A DNA stretch of 64,000 nucleotides from an uncultured Prevotellaceae bacterium (GCA_937898675.1 CALEJB010000035.1:30954-94953); one strand, 5' to 3'; shown: positions 51,422-62,196, counted from the first letter of the stretch. Numbers and translations: made by a program. The notes: generated from the letters alone by a model not told the origin.

Positions 51422-52041
51422 GACTTCTTGGCTTTGCGGTTCAGGATGTGGCCGGGAATGATGAGCATCACGACCATGCAGACGATGAACAAGGGAATGG
51501 CCCAGATGACCATCATGCGGACGTCGGCGAGGCGGCATCCAAAGAAGAAGATGCCGCACAGCAGCCCGAAGAAGCCGCCGAGCATCATGCTCTTTTCCTC
51601 GATGATGAATCCCTGCATGAGCGTGCAGGCGCCGATGCCCAAAACCGGGAAAATGAACATCATGGTCCAGGTGTCCTTGCCGAAGAGCGAAAAACCGACG
51701 CAGACCAGCGACACCACAAAGCAAAGCGCGCCAAAACTGGCCCACACATTGCTGGTGATTCTATCGACATAGGTGACCGGCTGCGGCACGGCCTGACGCT
51801 TGCGCAGGACTGTGAACATGAGCCCACAGCCGATAACGGGAATCAGGAACCACAGCCATGAGAACAAGACATTGCGAGTGATGAGCAACCCCGCCATCAC
51901 GACCAGCGCCACAATCGCCGAAACATAGCCCCACAGGAGCAGGATGTTGCCCTGCCCCAACTCCATGCGCTTTTTGGTGTTGTTAATCATCGCAGTGATT
52001 AATTCCAAACTCTCGCTTGCAGAAATTTGTTTGTCTTCCAT
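51406..52041 (-). CDS. Hypothetical six-helix membrane protein paired with the regulator
   Basis: I do not recognise a named family. The 211-residue protein begins with a hydrophilic amphipathic stretch (1-30, ELITAMINNTKKRMELGQGN). Six hydrophobic segments follow, covering about 32-200: two near 33-80, two near 100-145, and two near 150-200. A lysine-cysteine tail ends CCQN. Pairs of a multi-helix membrane protein and a small winged-helix regulator are common in Bacteroidota, and the protein may sense or transport something across the membrane. The start is the ATG at 52041, with a promoter about 90 bases upstream. Confidence 0.75.
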   Translation of the reverse strand: MEDKQISASESLELITAMINNTKKRMELGQGNILLLWGYVSAIVALVVMAGLLITRNVLFSWLWFLIPVIGCGLMFTVLRKRQAVPQPVTYVDRITSNVWASFGALCFVVSLVCVGFSLFGKDTWTMMFIFPVLGIGACTLMQGFIIEEKSMMLGGFFGLLCGIFFFGCRLADVRMMVIWAIPLFIVCMVVMLIIPGHILNRKAKKSCCQN

Positions 52042-52130
52042 AATTTTGAAATGTTGTAAATCGTTTGATTTTAATTACTTAATGCTCGTGAAATGCACAA
52101 AACGGGCCCTGCATTCCGATTTTCACACCA

Positions 52131-52138
52131 CAAAGATA
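52131..52138 (-). promoter_or_regulatory. -7 promoter element for the membrane protein/regulator pair
   Basis: The minus strand reads TATCTTTG, with about 90 bases of leader to the ATG at 52041. Confidence 0.55.
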
Positions 52139-52322
52139 AAGTAGTTTATTTTATAAACCAAATAATTTTGGAAGAATATTTTTGGGCTTGCTTGTTAATT
52201 TACCGAATTTGGCGGGGTAAGCATTGCTGTCGGGAGGAGGAAACTCACCTACATCTATTCAATCGAAAAAAGACACGTACCCATCAGATTGCGATGAGTG
52301 CATGACAGCATATATTACAGTT

Positions 52323-52520
52323 TTATCGTTTGTACTTGGATTTCATGAGTTCGTTATGCCTTCGAAGCCCGTCCTTGCCGCCTTTAATATATGCCACCAT
52401 CATTAAAAACACGAAATAACACGACATAGCAACAACGACAAGCAGGTAAATTCCAACCAGAATACCTACAAGGCAAAGAAGAACAATGCAAATCCATCCG
52501 ATTACTTCAAAGAAAACCAT
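52323..52520 (-). CDS. Small hypothetical membrane protein
   Basis: This is a 65-residue frame on the minus strand in an otherwise gene-poor interval (52042-52736). Residues of about 5-47 form two hydrophobic helices (MVFFEVIGWICIVLLCLVGI, then a VVVAMSCYFVFLMMVAYI stretch). The last 18 residues are basic (GGKDGLRRHNELMKSKYKR), giving a positive cytoplasmic end. Composition is protein-like and the start is an ATG, but there is no consensus promoter and no family I recognise. It may be a real small membrane protein or a chance frame. If it is not real, the whole 52042-52736 stretch holds only the two promoter/terminator signals and the inverted repeats listed here. Confidence 0.45.
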   Translation of the reverse strand: MVFFEVIGWICIVLLCLVGILVGIYLLVVVAMSCYFVFLMMVAYIKGGKDGLRRHNELMKSKYKR

Positions 52521-52587
52521 AACTCAATACGCAAACAGTGTGCCAACGGGTGTTGTTTTAGATACCGTCCACGAGGGATAAAAGCGA

Positions 52588-52652
52588 AGCAGTGCGCTAC
52601 TGATGCGCGCAACGCGGCAACGGCAGTTCATCGTTGCGCTTGAAAAACTGCT
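52588..52652. repeat. Nested inverted repeats upstream of the small membrane gene
   Basis: An outer pair AGCAGT (52588) / ACTGCT (52647) encloses an inner pair GCGCAACG (52607-52614) / CGTTGCGC (52632-52639). The arrangement would fold into a long stem-loop. No gene is recognised around it. It could be a structured RNA or a decayed element, but the structure is short and may be chance. Confidence 0.35.
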
Positions 52653-52676
52653 AACATGAGGATTAAGAATAACAAT

Positions 52677-52716
52677 AACCGGGCGATGCGGTCTTCGATA
52701 TCCGCATCGCCCGGTT
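52677..52716 (-). terminator. Terminator downstream of mutB
   Basis: A perfect 15-bp stem (52677-52691 with 52702-52716) and a 10-base loop lie 20 bases beyond the mutB stop. It is the strongest hairpin in the window. Confidence 0.85.
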
Positions 52717-52736
52717 GATAAGATTATTCGAGGCGA

Positions 52737-54872
<2,136 letters not shown>

Positions 54873-54908
54873 AATGTCGTCTCAATTTTTATCGTTAACA
54901 AACCCATT

Positions 54909-56747
54909 TTACTTTAACAGCTTGGCATTAAAGGCCTTCAGCGTGGCGAGCACGTTGGTGCGGACATTAATGAAGTTGGTGATGCCCATGGCCTTGAATT
55001 CGTCGGTCTCGGGACCGGCGAGCACGAGCTCGGCACGGCCGTTGAGTTCCTTGACAGCCTCGGGGATGAGAGCGGCATACTCGTCGTCGCTGGAGCACAG
55101 CACAACCACGTCGGCCTTCTGCTGCATGGCAGCGTCAACGCCTTCCTTGACGGTCTTGAAGCCGTTGTTGTCGATGAGCTCATAGCCGGCGCAGGCAAAG
55201 AAGTTGTCGCTGAACTGGGCGCGGGCAAGACGCATGGCCAGGTTGCCGATGGTGAGCATGAACACCTTGGGGGTGTTGGCAGCGTGCTCGGTGGCGAGGC
55301 GGATGTCCTCGAACTGCTCGGCAAGACGCTTGGTGTTGAGCTTCACATCGCCATCCTCACCGTGGTTGCAGCAGCACTTGCACTCGTAGCGAGCGGCAGC
55401 CTTGTCGGCGGCCTTCTCGGTGAAGTTGGGGAACTGGTTGGTGCCCAGCAACTGTTCACGGCGCTTGGCCACCTTGTCGAAGCGTGCCTCGGCGCTGGCA
55501 TTTACAGCGTTGATGATGTCGCCGTTGTCGAGAGCAGCCTTGAAGCCGCCCTTGTCCTCTACCTCGAGGAAGAGCTTCCAGGCAGCGTCGGCCAGGTTCT
55601 TGGTCAGCATCTCCACATAGTAGGAACCGCCAGCGGGGTCAACGACCTTGTCGAGGTGGCTCTCTTCCTTGAGCAGAATCTGCTGGTTGCGGGCGATGCG
55701 CTCCGAGAACTCGTCGCTCTTCTTGTAAGGAGCGTCAAACGGAGTGACAACAATCGAGTCAACGCCGGCAAGAGCGGCACTCATGGCCTCGGTCTGTGAA
55801 CGCAGCAGGTTCACATAGCTGTCAAACAGCGTCTGGTTGAAGCGGGTGGTCTCGGCATTGACATTCATCTTGCAAGCGCAGTCGCAAGCAGGGTTGAACT
55901 GCTTGACGATGAGCGCCCACAGCTCGCGCGCGGCGCGGAACTTGGCAATCTCCATGAAGTAAACAGTCGAAACGCCCATATTGAATTTGATGCGGCGGGC
56001 AACCTCCTCGGCGGCAAAGCCAGCCTCGGTCATCATGGCCATCCACTCGCAGCCCCATGCCAACGCATAACCCAGTTCCTGATAGATATAGGCGCCGGCG
56101 TTGTTGAGCATCAGCGAGTCCACGCTGAGCACGCGCAGGTGTGCAACGGGCTTGGCAATGTTCATCAGTTCGGCGGCAAGCTGGGCGATGTCGCCGGGGA
56201 ACGGCTGGCCATGCTTGAGCATGCGCTTGAAGGGGTCAAACGCGATGCTGGCAACCATTGTATCCTCAACGCCCTCGGCCTTGGCAAGGTCAACAAGCTG
56301 CTGGGCATAGGCCGCAGCGCACTTAGGGCAGCATTGCAGATTGATTTCGACAGCCTTGAGGTCGATGCCCTTGAGCAACGCCTTCAGGTCAATGTCGCAG
56401 TCGTGGAAGTGGAAGCCCAGGGAGTTAACACCCTTGGCAATCACTTCGAGAGCGGTGGCGTTGGCGGCAGCGACATCCTCTACATTGATGTTCTGGCGCA
56501 CGAGCCAGCTGTTGTTGAGGCGGGTACCGCGCACATAGGGGAACTCACCAGGAAGCGATTTGGTCTGCTCGAGGCCAGCGATGTCAACACCGCGGTACAG
56601 CGGTTGTACATTGAAACCCTCGTTGGTCCGCCAAACCATTTTCTTTTCGAAGTCGGCACCTTTCAGGTCAACTTCGGCCTTGGCGCGCCACTCTTCGGGA
56701 GTGACAGGCTTGAATTGGTCAAACAGTTTTTTTCTTGTTTCTGCCAT
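54909..56747 (-). CDS. mutA: Methylmalonyl-CoA mutase small subunit
   Basis: This is a 612-residue homologue of the large subunit that forms the alpha-beta dimer. Its TIM-barrel-like part includes AYIYQELGYALAWGCEWMAM, and a degenerate B12-binding domain follows at the C-terminus, where no DxHxxG is visible. It therefore should not bind cobalamin productively. A Cys-rich spot (YECKCCCNHGEDGD, about 470) is unusual and lies in the linker. The ATG at 56747 is favoured because MAETRKKLFDQFKP begins the family N-terminus; the frame extends further upstream, past the promoter region. First gene of the mutAB operon. Confidence 0.93.
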   Translation of the reverse strand: MAETRKKLFDQFKPVTPEEWRAKAEVDLKGADFEKKMVWRTNEGFNVQPLYRGVDIAGLEQTKSLPGEFPYVRGTRLNNSWLVRQNINVEDVAAANATALEVIAKGVNSLGFHFHDCDIDLKALLKGIDLKAVEINLQCCPKCAAAYAQQLVDLAKAEGVEDTMVASIAFDPFKRMLKHGQPFPGDIAQLAAELMNIAKPVAHLRVLSVDSLMLNNAGAYIYQELGYALAWGCEWMAMMTEAGFAAEEVARRIKFNMGVSTVYFMEIAKFRAARELWALIVKQFNPACDCACKMNVNAETTRFNQTLFDSYVNLLRSQTEAMSAALAGVDSIVVTPFDAPYKKSDEFSERIARNQQILLKEESHLDKVVDPAGGSYYVEMLTKNLADAAWKLFLEVEDKGGFKAALDNGDIINAVNASAEARFDKVAKRREQLLGTNQFPNFTEKAADKAAARYECKCCCNHGEDGDVKLNTKRLAEQFEDIRLATEHAANTPKVFMLTIGNLAMRLARAQFSDNFFACAGYELIDNNGFKTVKEGVDAAMQQKADVVVLCSSDDEYAALIPEAVKELNGRAELVLAGPETDEFKAMGITNFINVRTNVLATLKAFNAKLLK

Positions 56748-56823
56748 AATAAAAATACTATATAGTAACCTTAAAATGTTTGGGTTTTCACTCATTATGA
56801 ACGGAACATGCCGTTACAATCTG

Positions 56824-56831
56824 CAAAGGTA
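56824..56831 (-). promoter_or_regulatory. -7 promoter element for mutAB
   Basis: The minus strand reads TACCTTTG, with a leader of about 75 bases to the ATG at 56747. Confidence 0.6.
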
Positions 56832-56923
56832 GTAATATTTATTGAAACCATGCAGAATTATCGTGTTATTCATTATTAAAAAACGGGAAACATCACCGTC
56901 AGGGGCAAAGGAGACCGAAAAAA

Positions 56924-56955
56924 GATGTGATGAACGGCACGCCATTCACCACATC
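56924..56955 (-). terminator. Terminator of the galactose operon
   Basis: A 15-bp stem (56924-56938 with 56941-56955) pairs fully on the minus strand with two G-U pairs, followed on the minus strand by TTTTTT. It lies 30 bases after the nucleotidyltransferase stop. Confidence 0.75.
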
Positions 56956-56985
56956 CGATACCTTTGATATCAAACCCTGAAATGA

Positions 56986-57891
56986 TTAAAACATCTTGTC
57001 GGGATAGACGCCGTCGGCGTGGAGCTGGGCAAACTTGTCGACCACGCCCTGGCGGTCGGCGGCGTAGGTGACGCCAAACCACTTGCTGTCGGTAGCGAGG
57101 ACCTCGACCTGGCCCTTGCCGCTGTTCACGAGGCCGTTGACCACGGTGGGGATGAAGAACTCTGACTTGGGCTTGTCGATGTTGTCCTTGAGAAACTCAA
57201 CGAAATATTCCTCGCTATAGGCGAAATAGTCGGGCGTGAACCCCCAGAAGTTCATCGACACGGGGGTGTCAAAATCCAGATGCCGAACCTGGCCGTGCTC
57301 GTCGGTGAACACGATGTTGCGGTCGGCGTCATAGCCGATGCTCGTGCGCTCCACCACGCCCGTGAGCAGCCCGTCACGAGTCTCGCACACACCGCGCGAA
57401 ACGGTGCCGCTCTCGCTCATCGTGTTGCCCACCATGAAGCCCACCATGCTGTAGCGGCCCTTGCTGCCCTCGGGCAGACTGGAGAGTTCCTGGGCCATTA
57501 CCTCAAAACTGTTGCGGCCATAGTAATCATCGCTGTTGATGATGGCAAAGGGCTCGTTGATGACACCCCGGCCCATGAGCAGGGCGTGGTTGGTGCCCCA
57601 AGGCTTCACGCGCTCGGCAGGGCAGGCAAATCCCTCGGGCAGGTCGTTCACGCTCTGGAAAACGACTTCGACGGGGATGTGGCCCTCGTACTTGGATAAA
57701 ATCTTCTTGCGAAAGTCGTCCTCAAAATCCTTGCGGATTACAAAGACCACTTTGCCAAAACCGCTCTTGATGGCGTCAAAAATCGAATAATCCATGATGG
57801 TCTCGCCGTGAGGGCCAAGACCGTCGAGCTGCTTGAGGCCGCCATAACGGCTGCCCATGCCAGCAGCGAGAACAAATAATGTCGGTTTCAT
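56986..57891 (-). CDS. Sugar nucleotidyltransferase in the galactose operon
   Basis: This 301-residue protein is a Rossmann-like NTP_transferase. LFVLAAGMGSRYGGLKQLDG at the start is the nucleotide-binding loop, KPWGTNHALLMG follows, and the metal-site motif is INSDDYYGRN. It should join a nucleotide to a sugar-1-phosphate, making NDP-sugar. Its place downstream of galK and galM suggests galactose-1-phosphate as substrate. No galT or galE is present in the operon, so it could take over the UDP-hexose-forming step of the Leloir pathway. That is inference; the nucleotide and sugar are not determined. An ATG at 57891 fits the family N-terminus. Confidence 0.82.
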   Translation of the reverse strand: MKPTLFVLAAGMGSRYGGLKQLDGLGPHGETIMDYSIFDAIKSGFGKVVFVIRKDFEDDFRKKILSKYEGHIPVEVVFQSVNDLPEGFACPAERVKPWGTNHALLMGRGVINEPFAIINSDDYYGRNSFEVMAQELSSLPEGSKGRYSMVGFMVGNTMSESGTVSRGVCETRDGLLTGVVERTSIGYDADRNIVFTDEHGQVRHLDFDTPVSMNFWGFTPDYFAYSEEYFVEFLKDNIDKPKSEFFIPTVVNGLVNSGKGQVEVLATDSKWFGVTYAADRQGVVDKFAQLHADGVYPDKMF

Positions 57892-57916
57892 TTTTGATTA
57901 AAAATTAAAGTATCAT

Positions 57917-58966
57917 TTAGTCTGTCATAAACGCAAAAATAATCGTGCGGCGGTACTCCTCATCGGGCCTGAGCAGCTGCGACGGGAAATTGTCGTGGTT
58001 GGGCGCGTCGGGCATGCCCTGGCACTCGATGGCCACGCCGTCATAGTCGTGATATTGCTTGCCGCTCTTGCTCAAGGGACACCCTTCAAGCCAGTTGCCT
58101 GTATAGACCTGTGCCGCAGGCTGGTCGGTGCTGATGTGCACTGCCCTGCCCGACTTGGGGTCCTGCAGCACGGCGGCAAGGCGCAGGTTGCCGTCCTCGC
58201 TGCCGTCAATCACCCAGCAGTTGTCATATCCCTTGCCATAATCCAGCGCGGCAAAGTCCTGCTTGATGTCGCGGCCCACAACCTTGGGCACGGTGAAGTC
58301 CATCGGAGTGCCCTCCACAGGCGCCATTTCGCCGGTGGGGATGAGCGTGTCGTCGGTGGGCAGGTAACGCGAGCAGTTGAGTTGCAAAACCTGGTCGAGC
58401 GCCGTGCCGCCGCGGTCCTCGCCCGCCATATTGAAATAGGTGTGGTTGGTGAGATTGACGACAGTGGGCTTGTCGGCCACAGCCCCCAATTCGATTTTGA
58501 GCACATTGTCGTCGCTCCAAGTGTATGCCACACGGGCATTGAGCGTGCCGGGGTAATGCTCGTCGCCGTCGGGGCTCTCGAGGGTGAAAACGACGGTGTC
58601 GCCTTCCATGTCACACTCCCAAATCCTGTTGGCATAGCTCTCGGGGCCACCATGCAGGTGATTGGGGCCGTTGTTGATGTTCAGCTGATACACAGCACCG
58701 TCAATCTCAAGATGGCCCTTGCAGATGCGGTTAGCATACCGCCCGGGCACCTTGCCGGCGCACGGGCCGTCATAAAAGTAATCCTCCAGGTCCTTGTAGC
58801 CCAACACCACATCGGCCATGTTGCCGTTGCGGTCGGGAACAGTGATGCCCAAGATGCCGGCGCCCAGCGATGAGAGCCTGACGCTCGCACCGCAGGAGTT
58901 GGTGAGTTGGTAAACCGTGATTTCACCGCGACGGGTGGTGAACGTCTCTATCCTTACTTGCTTCAT
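57917..58966 (-). CDS. galM: Aldose 1-epimerase (galactose mutarotase)
   Basis: GalM interconverts the alpha and beta anomers of galactose, feeding the alpha form to GalK. The 349-residue protein contains the family signatures: GRYANRICKGHLEIDG, NHTYFNMAGED with the catalytic His, and the C-terminal VAIECQGMPDAPNHDNFPS with the catalytic Glu. Unlike some secreted mutarotases it has no signal peptide, so it is cytoplasmic. It lies between galK (13 bases upstream) and the nucleotidyltransferase gene (25 bases downstream). Confidence 0.94.
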   Translation of the reverse strand: MKQVRIETFTTRRGEITVYQLTNSCGASVRLSSLGAGILGITVPDRNGNMADVVLGYKDLEDYFYDGPCAGKVPGRYANRICKGHLEIDGAVYQLNINNGPNHLHGGPESYANRIWECDMEGDTVVFTLESPDGDEHYPGTLNARVAYTWSDDNVLKIELGAVADKPTVVNLTNHTYFNMAGEDRGGTALDQVLQLNCSRYLPTDDTLIPTGEMAPVEGTPMDFTVPKVVGRDIKQDFAALDYGKGYDNCWVIDGSEDGNLRLAAVLQDPKSGRAVHISTDQPAAQVYTGNWLEGCPLSKSGKQYHDYDGVAIECQGMPDAPNHDNFPSQLLRPDEEYRRTIIFAFMTD

Positions 58967-58979
58967 GTCAACGCTTCAT

Positions 58980-60116
58980 TTAACCCTCAATCCTGCGGGC
59001 ACCATCACTGATGACCACATCAATCACTTCGGGTTCATGACCATATTTTGCACTGAACTTCGCCTTGGCCGTGGCAATAAAACCATCATACAAGCCTTCC
59101 TTGACGAGGTTGATGGTGCAACCGCCAAAACCGCCGCCCATGATGCGCGAACCCGTCACGCCGCACTCGCGCGCCACATCGTTGAGGTAGTCCAGTTCCT
59201 CGCAGCTCACCTCGTAATCGCGCGACAATCCGTCATGCGTCTCATACATGCAACGGCCCACTGTCTCGTAGTCGCCGCGCTCCAGCGCGTCACACACGTC
59301 GAGCACACGCTGCTTTTCGCCAATCACAAAACGCGCACGGCGATAGTCCTCGTCACTCACCCTGTCACGCACATCGGCCAGCATGGTATAAGTGGCGTCA
59401 CGCAAAGTGTCAAGCCCCAGCGCAGCAGCCACGCGCTCGCACGACTCTCGGCGCTTGTTATAGGGCGAGTCCACCAGTTCGTGCTTTACCTTGCTGTTGA
59501 GCAGCACCAGCCTATACCCCTCGGGGCGGAACGGGAAATATTCATGTTCGAGCGAACGGCAGTCGAGACGCATGAGGCAATTCTTCTTGCCGAAGATGCT
59601 GGCAAACTGGTCCATAATGCCGCAGTTCACGCCACAATAGTTATGCTCGGTGCTCTGTCCAATCTTTGCCAGTTCAAACTTGTCAATCTTGTTGTCGTTG
59701 AACAGGTCGTTCAAGGCAAAAGCGAAGCACGACTCAAGCGCCGCCGATGACGACAGCCCTGCGCCCAGAGGCACATTGCCGGCAAACACGGCGTCAAAGC
59801 CCTTGACCAGGCCGCCGCGCTTGATGGTCTCGCGGCACACGCCGAAGATGTAGCGCGCCCACTGCTGTGCGGGAGCGTCCTCCTCGTTGAGCCCAAACTC
59901 GCAATACTCGTCCATGTCAACACTGAACACGCGCACCTTGCCAGTGCCGTTGATGTTGACCATGGCCATGATGCACTTGTCGATAGCGCCAGGGAAGACA
60001 TAGCCGCCGTTATAGTCGGTGTGCTCACCAATGAGATTGACGCGCCCCGATGAAGCGTACAACACGCCTGCCGTGCCAAAGCGCTGGTTGAATTGTTCCT
60101 GAATTTGCTCTTTCAT
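58980..60116 (-). CDS. galK: Galactokinase
   Basis: GalK phosphorylates alpha-D-galactose to galactose-1-phosphate. The 378-residue GHMP kinase shows the galactokinase signature region GRVNLIGEHTDYNGGYVFPG, the phosphate-binding PLGAGLSSSAALE (GHMP motif), NCGIMDQFASIFG, and the C-terminal GSRIMGGGFGGCTIN. All are typical and no key residue appears missing. It is second in the operon, after the DUF4252 gene, and begins 23 bases after that gene's stop. Confidence 0.97.
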   Translation of the reverse strand: MKEQIQEQFNQRFGTAGVLYASSGRVNLIGEHTDYNGGYVFPGAIDKCIMAMVNINGTGKVRVFSVDMDEYCEFGLNEEDAPAQQWARYIFGVCRETIKRGGLVKGFDAVFAGNVPLGAGLSSSAALESCFAFALNDLFNDNKIDKFELAKIGQSTEHNYCGVNCGIMDQFASIFGKKNCLMRLDCRSLEHEYFPFRPEGYRLVLLNSKVKHELVDSPYNKRRESCERVAAALGLDTLRDATYTMLADVRDRVSDEDYRRARFVIGEKQRVLDVCDALERGDYETVGRCMYETHDGLSRDYEVSCEELDYLNDVARECGVTGSRIMGGGFGGCTINLVKEGLYDGFIATAKAKFSAKYGHEPEVIDVVISDGARRIEG

Positions 60117-60139
60117 TGCTGTGTATTGGGTTTTGATAA

Positions 60140-60619
60140 TTACTTAATCGGATAATAGGTGTTGTCGCCGACCACCTTCATCACGTCTTCCACGCTGATG
60201 TGTCCGCGAATGACAACAATCAGGTCGCTCGCATCGCCGGTGCGAACGACAACTATCTCGTTGACAAATTGCTCATCGCCCAGGGTAAAGACGACCGAAC
60301 TGTCATTGTCCTTGTTGCTCGTGAGCATCTCCTGATAGGACGGTTCCTTGTACAAGTCACGCACACGCTTGCGGAACTTGTCGCGCACGCTCCCCTTGCA
60401 GTCGCTCAGGTCCAGCATGCGTATCGAAGAAACGCCGCTGTTAGAATTGGGAATGGCGGCGGAGAAGATGCGGGCCAGACCCATCAAGCCAGAGCCCACA
60501 TTCACATATTGCGCGTGCTTGGCATCACGCAGCTCGGAGATAATGTCATCGGCAGTGCGAGCCCACGAGGCAGCGGCAATCATGAGCGCCGAAATCGCCA
60601 ACAGGAAAAATCTTTTCAT
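60140..60619 (-). CDS. DUF4252 domain secreted protein
   Basis: This 159-residue protein has a signal peptide (1-20, ending SWA). The mature domain (about 30-150) is the DUF4252 fold, with ARIFSAAIPNSNSGVSSIRM, YQEMLTSNKDNDSSVVFTLG and DLIVVIRGHISVEDVMKVV. DUF4252 proteins occur in Bacteroidota with unknown function. This one is placed upstream of galK, which gives no clear functional hint because the family is found in many contexts. The promoter about 80 bases upstream probably serves the whole DUF4252-galK-galM-nucleotidyltransferase set. Confidence 0.85.
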   Translation of the reverse strand: MKRFFLLAISALMIAAASWARTADDIISELRDAKHAQYVNVGSGLMGLARIFSAAIPNSNSGVSSIRMLDLSDCKGSVRDKFRKRVRDLYKEPSYQEMLTSNKDNDSSVVFTLGDEQFVNEIVVVRTGDASDLIVVIRGHISVEDVMKVVGDNTYYPIK

Positions 60620-60700
60620 TGTTATGTCGTTTTAATGTTAATACTTCAAGTGACAAGCAAGCCATTGCGCCGCCACGACGGCACATGCCTTAGCACGATG

Positions 60701-60708
60701 CAAATTTA
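60701..60708 (-). promoter_or_regulatory. -7 promoter element for the DUF4252-gal operon
   Basis: The minus strand reads TAAATTTG, giving a leader of about 75 bases to the ATG at 60619. Confidence 0.55.
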
Positions 60709-60824
60709 CTGCAAATTGTTCGGCTTTGACAACGTATATCATTAAAAAATCAAAAATGAGAAAAGCATCGACCATGATTGACATTTTTTAGAACTTAAAA
60801 AATCAGCGGTAACGAAATATTTCT

Positions 60825-60832
60825 TATCTTTG
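60825..60832 (+). promoter_or_regulatory. -7 promoter element for pgk
   Basis: TATCTTTG, 48 bases before the ATG at 60881. It also shows that an upstream in-frame start at 60830 cannot be used. Confidence 0.65.
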
Positions 60833-60880
60833 CGTTCTGATATTCAGAAAACATTACTACATACCAAATATTTATACAAC

Positions 60881-62134
60881 ATGGTTAATATCAATGACTT
60901 TAACTTTGCCGGATTGAAGGCAATTGTGCGCGTTGACTTCAACGTGCCACTGAATGAAAAAGGGGAAATCACAGACGACACGCGCATCCGCGGAGCGGTG
61001 CCCACGCTCAAGAAGATTCTCGCCGACGGCGGTTCACTCATCATCATGTCACACATGGGCAAGCCCAAGGGCAAAATCAACCCCAAACTGTCGCTGAGCC
61101 AAATCTCGAGCGCCGTGGCAGCCGCCCTGGAGCGTCCCGTGAAATTCGCGTCGGACAGCGCGGGCGCCAAAAGACAGGCCGACGCCCTGGAACCCGGCGA
61201 CGTGCTGTTGCTCGAGAACCTGCGCTTTTACGCCGAAGAGGAGGGCAAGCCCGTGAACATTGAGAAAGACGACCCCGGCTATGACAACGCCAAGAAGGAG
61301 ATGAAGATTCGCCAGGCCGAGTTTGCCAAGACCCTGGCCAGCTATGCCGACGTGTATGTCAACGACGCATTCGGCACCGCCCACCGCCGCCACGCTTCGA
61401 CAGCCGTGATTGCCGATTACTTTGACGAAGGGCACAAGATGCTCGGTTACCTCATGGAGAAAGAGGTTACCGCCATCAACAACGTGATGAAGAACGCGCA
61501 GCACCCGTTCACCGCCATCATTGGCGGCAGCAAGGTGTCGTCCAAGTTGTCGGTCATCAACAACCTGATGGACAAGGTGGACAACCTCATCATCGGCGGC
61601 GGCATGGGCTATACCTTTATCAAGGCCCAGGGAGGCCACATCGGCAGCTCGCTGCATGAAGACGAACTGATGCCCGAGGCACTGAACATCATCCAGGCCG
61701 CCAAGGACAAGGGCGTGAACCTGTGCCTCTCGGTAGCCACCGTGGCAGGCGACAAGTTTGACAACGACGCCCAACGCCAGACGGTGGACATCCACAACAT
61801 TCCCGACGGATGGATGGGCATGGATGCCAGCGAGGAGTCGCTCGCCAACTGGAAGAAGATAATCCTTGCCTCCAAGACTATCCTGTGGAACGGTCCTGTG
61901 GGCGTGTTTGAGTTTGAAAACTTTGCCCACGGCACGGGCGAAATCGCCAAATATGTTGCCGAAGCCACCCAGCAGGGAGCCTACTCGCTCGTGGGCGGCG
62001 GCGACTCGGTTGCCGCAGTCAACAAGTTCGGCCTTGCCGACCAGGTGTCCTATGTCTCGACCGGCGGCGGCGCTATGCTCGAAGCCATCGAGGGCAAGAC
62101 CCTGCCCGGCGTGGCAGCCATCCTGGGCGAATAA
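60881..62134 (+). CDS. pgk: Phosphoglycerate kinase
   Basis: This glycolytic enzyme makes ATP from 1,3-bisphosphoglycerate. With the ATG at 60881 it has 417 residues, the normal length. The N-domain carries VRVDFNVPLNE (substrate-binding Arg and Asp), LIIMSHMGKPKG and NDAFGTAHRRHAS. The hinge and nucleotide-binding C-domain show GGSKVSSKL, LWNGPVGVFE and the ATP-phosphate loop YSLVGGGDSVAAVNKFG. A frame extends upstream through the promoter, but the -7 element lies inside it, so the ATG at 60881 is right. Ends in a strong terminator. Confidence 0.97.
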   Translation: MVNINDFNFAGLKAIVRVDFNVPLNEKGEITDDTRIRGAVPTLKKILADGGSLIIMSHMGKPKGKINPKLSLSQISSAVAAALERPVKFASDSAGAKRQADALEPGDVLLLENLRFYAEEEGKPVNIEKDDPGYDNAKKEMKIRQAEFAKTLASYADVYVNDAFGTAHRRHASTAVIADYFDEGHKMLGYLMEKEVTAINNVMKNAQHPFTAIIGGSKVSSKLSVINNLMDKVDNLIIGGGMGYTFIKAQGGHIGSSLHEDELMPEALNIIQAAKDKGVNLCLSVATVAGDKFDNDAQRQTVDIHNIPDGWMGMDASEESLANWKKIILASKTILWNGPVGVFEFENFAHGTGEIAKYVAEATQQGAYSLVGGGDSVAAVNKFGLADQVSYVSTGGGAMLEAIEGKTLPGVAAILGE

Positions 62135-62157
62135 CGAATTGCAAAACACTCCATAAA

Positions 62158-62196
62158 AAGAATGGGCGGGATTTTTAGTCTCGCCCATTCTTATTA
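62158..62196. terminator. Bidirectional terminator between pgk and the secreted protein gene
   Basis: A 14-bp stem with one G-T pair (62158-62171 with 62179-62192) and a 7-base loop. A T-rich stretch follows on the plus strand and TTTTT follows on the minus strand. Confidence 0.8.

Noticed and set aside
51422..51745. N-terminal extension of the winged-helix regulator
   Set aside because: His/Arg-rich translation of the membrane protein gene in another frame; the domain begins at the ATG at 51421.
52093..52305. Short plus-strand frames in the sparse interval before the small membrane gene
   Set aside because: No promoter, mixed composition, and overlapping alternative frames; nothing protein-like beyond chance.
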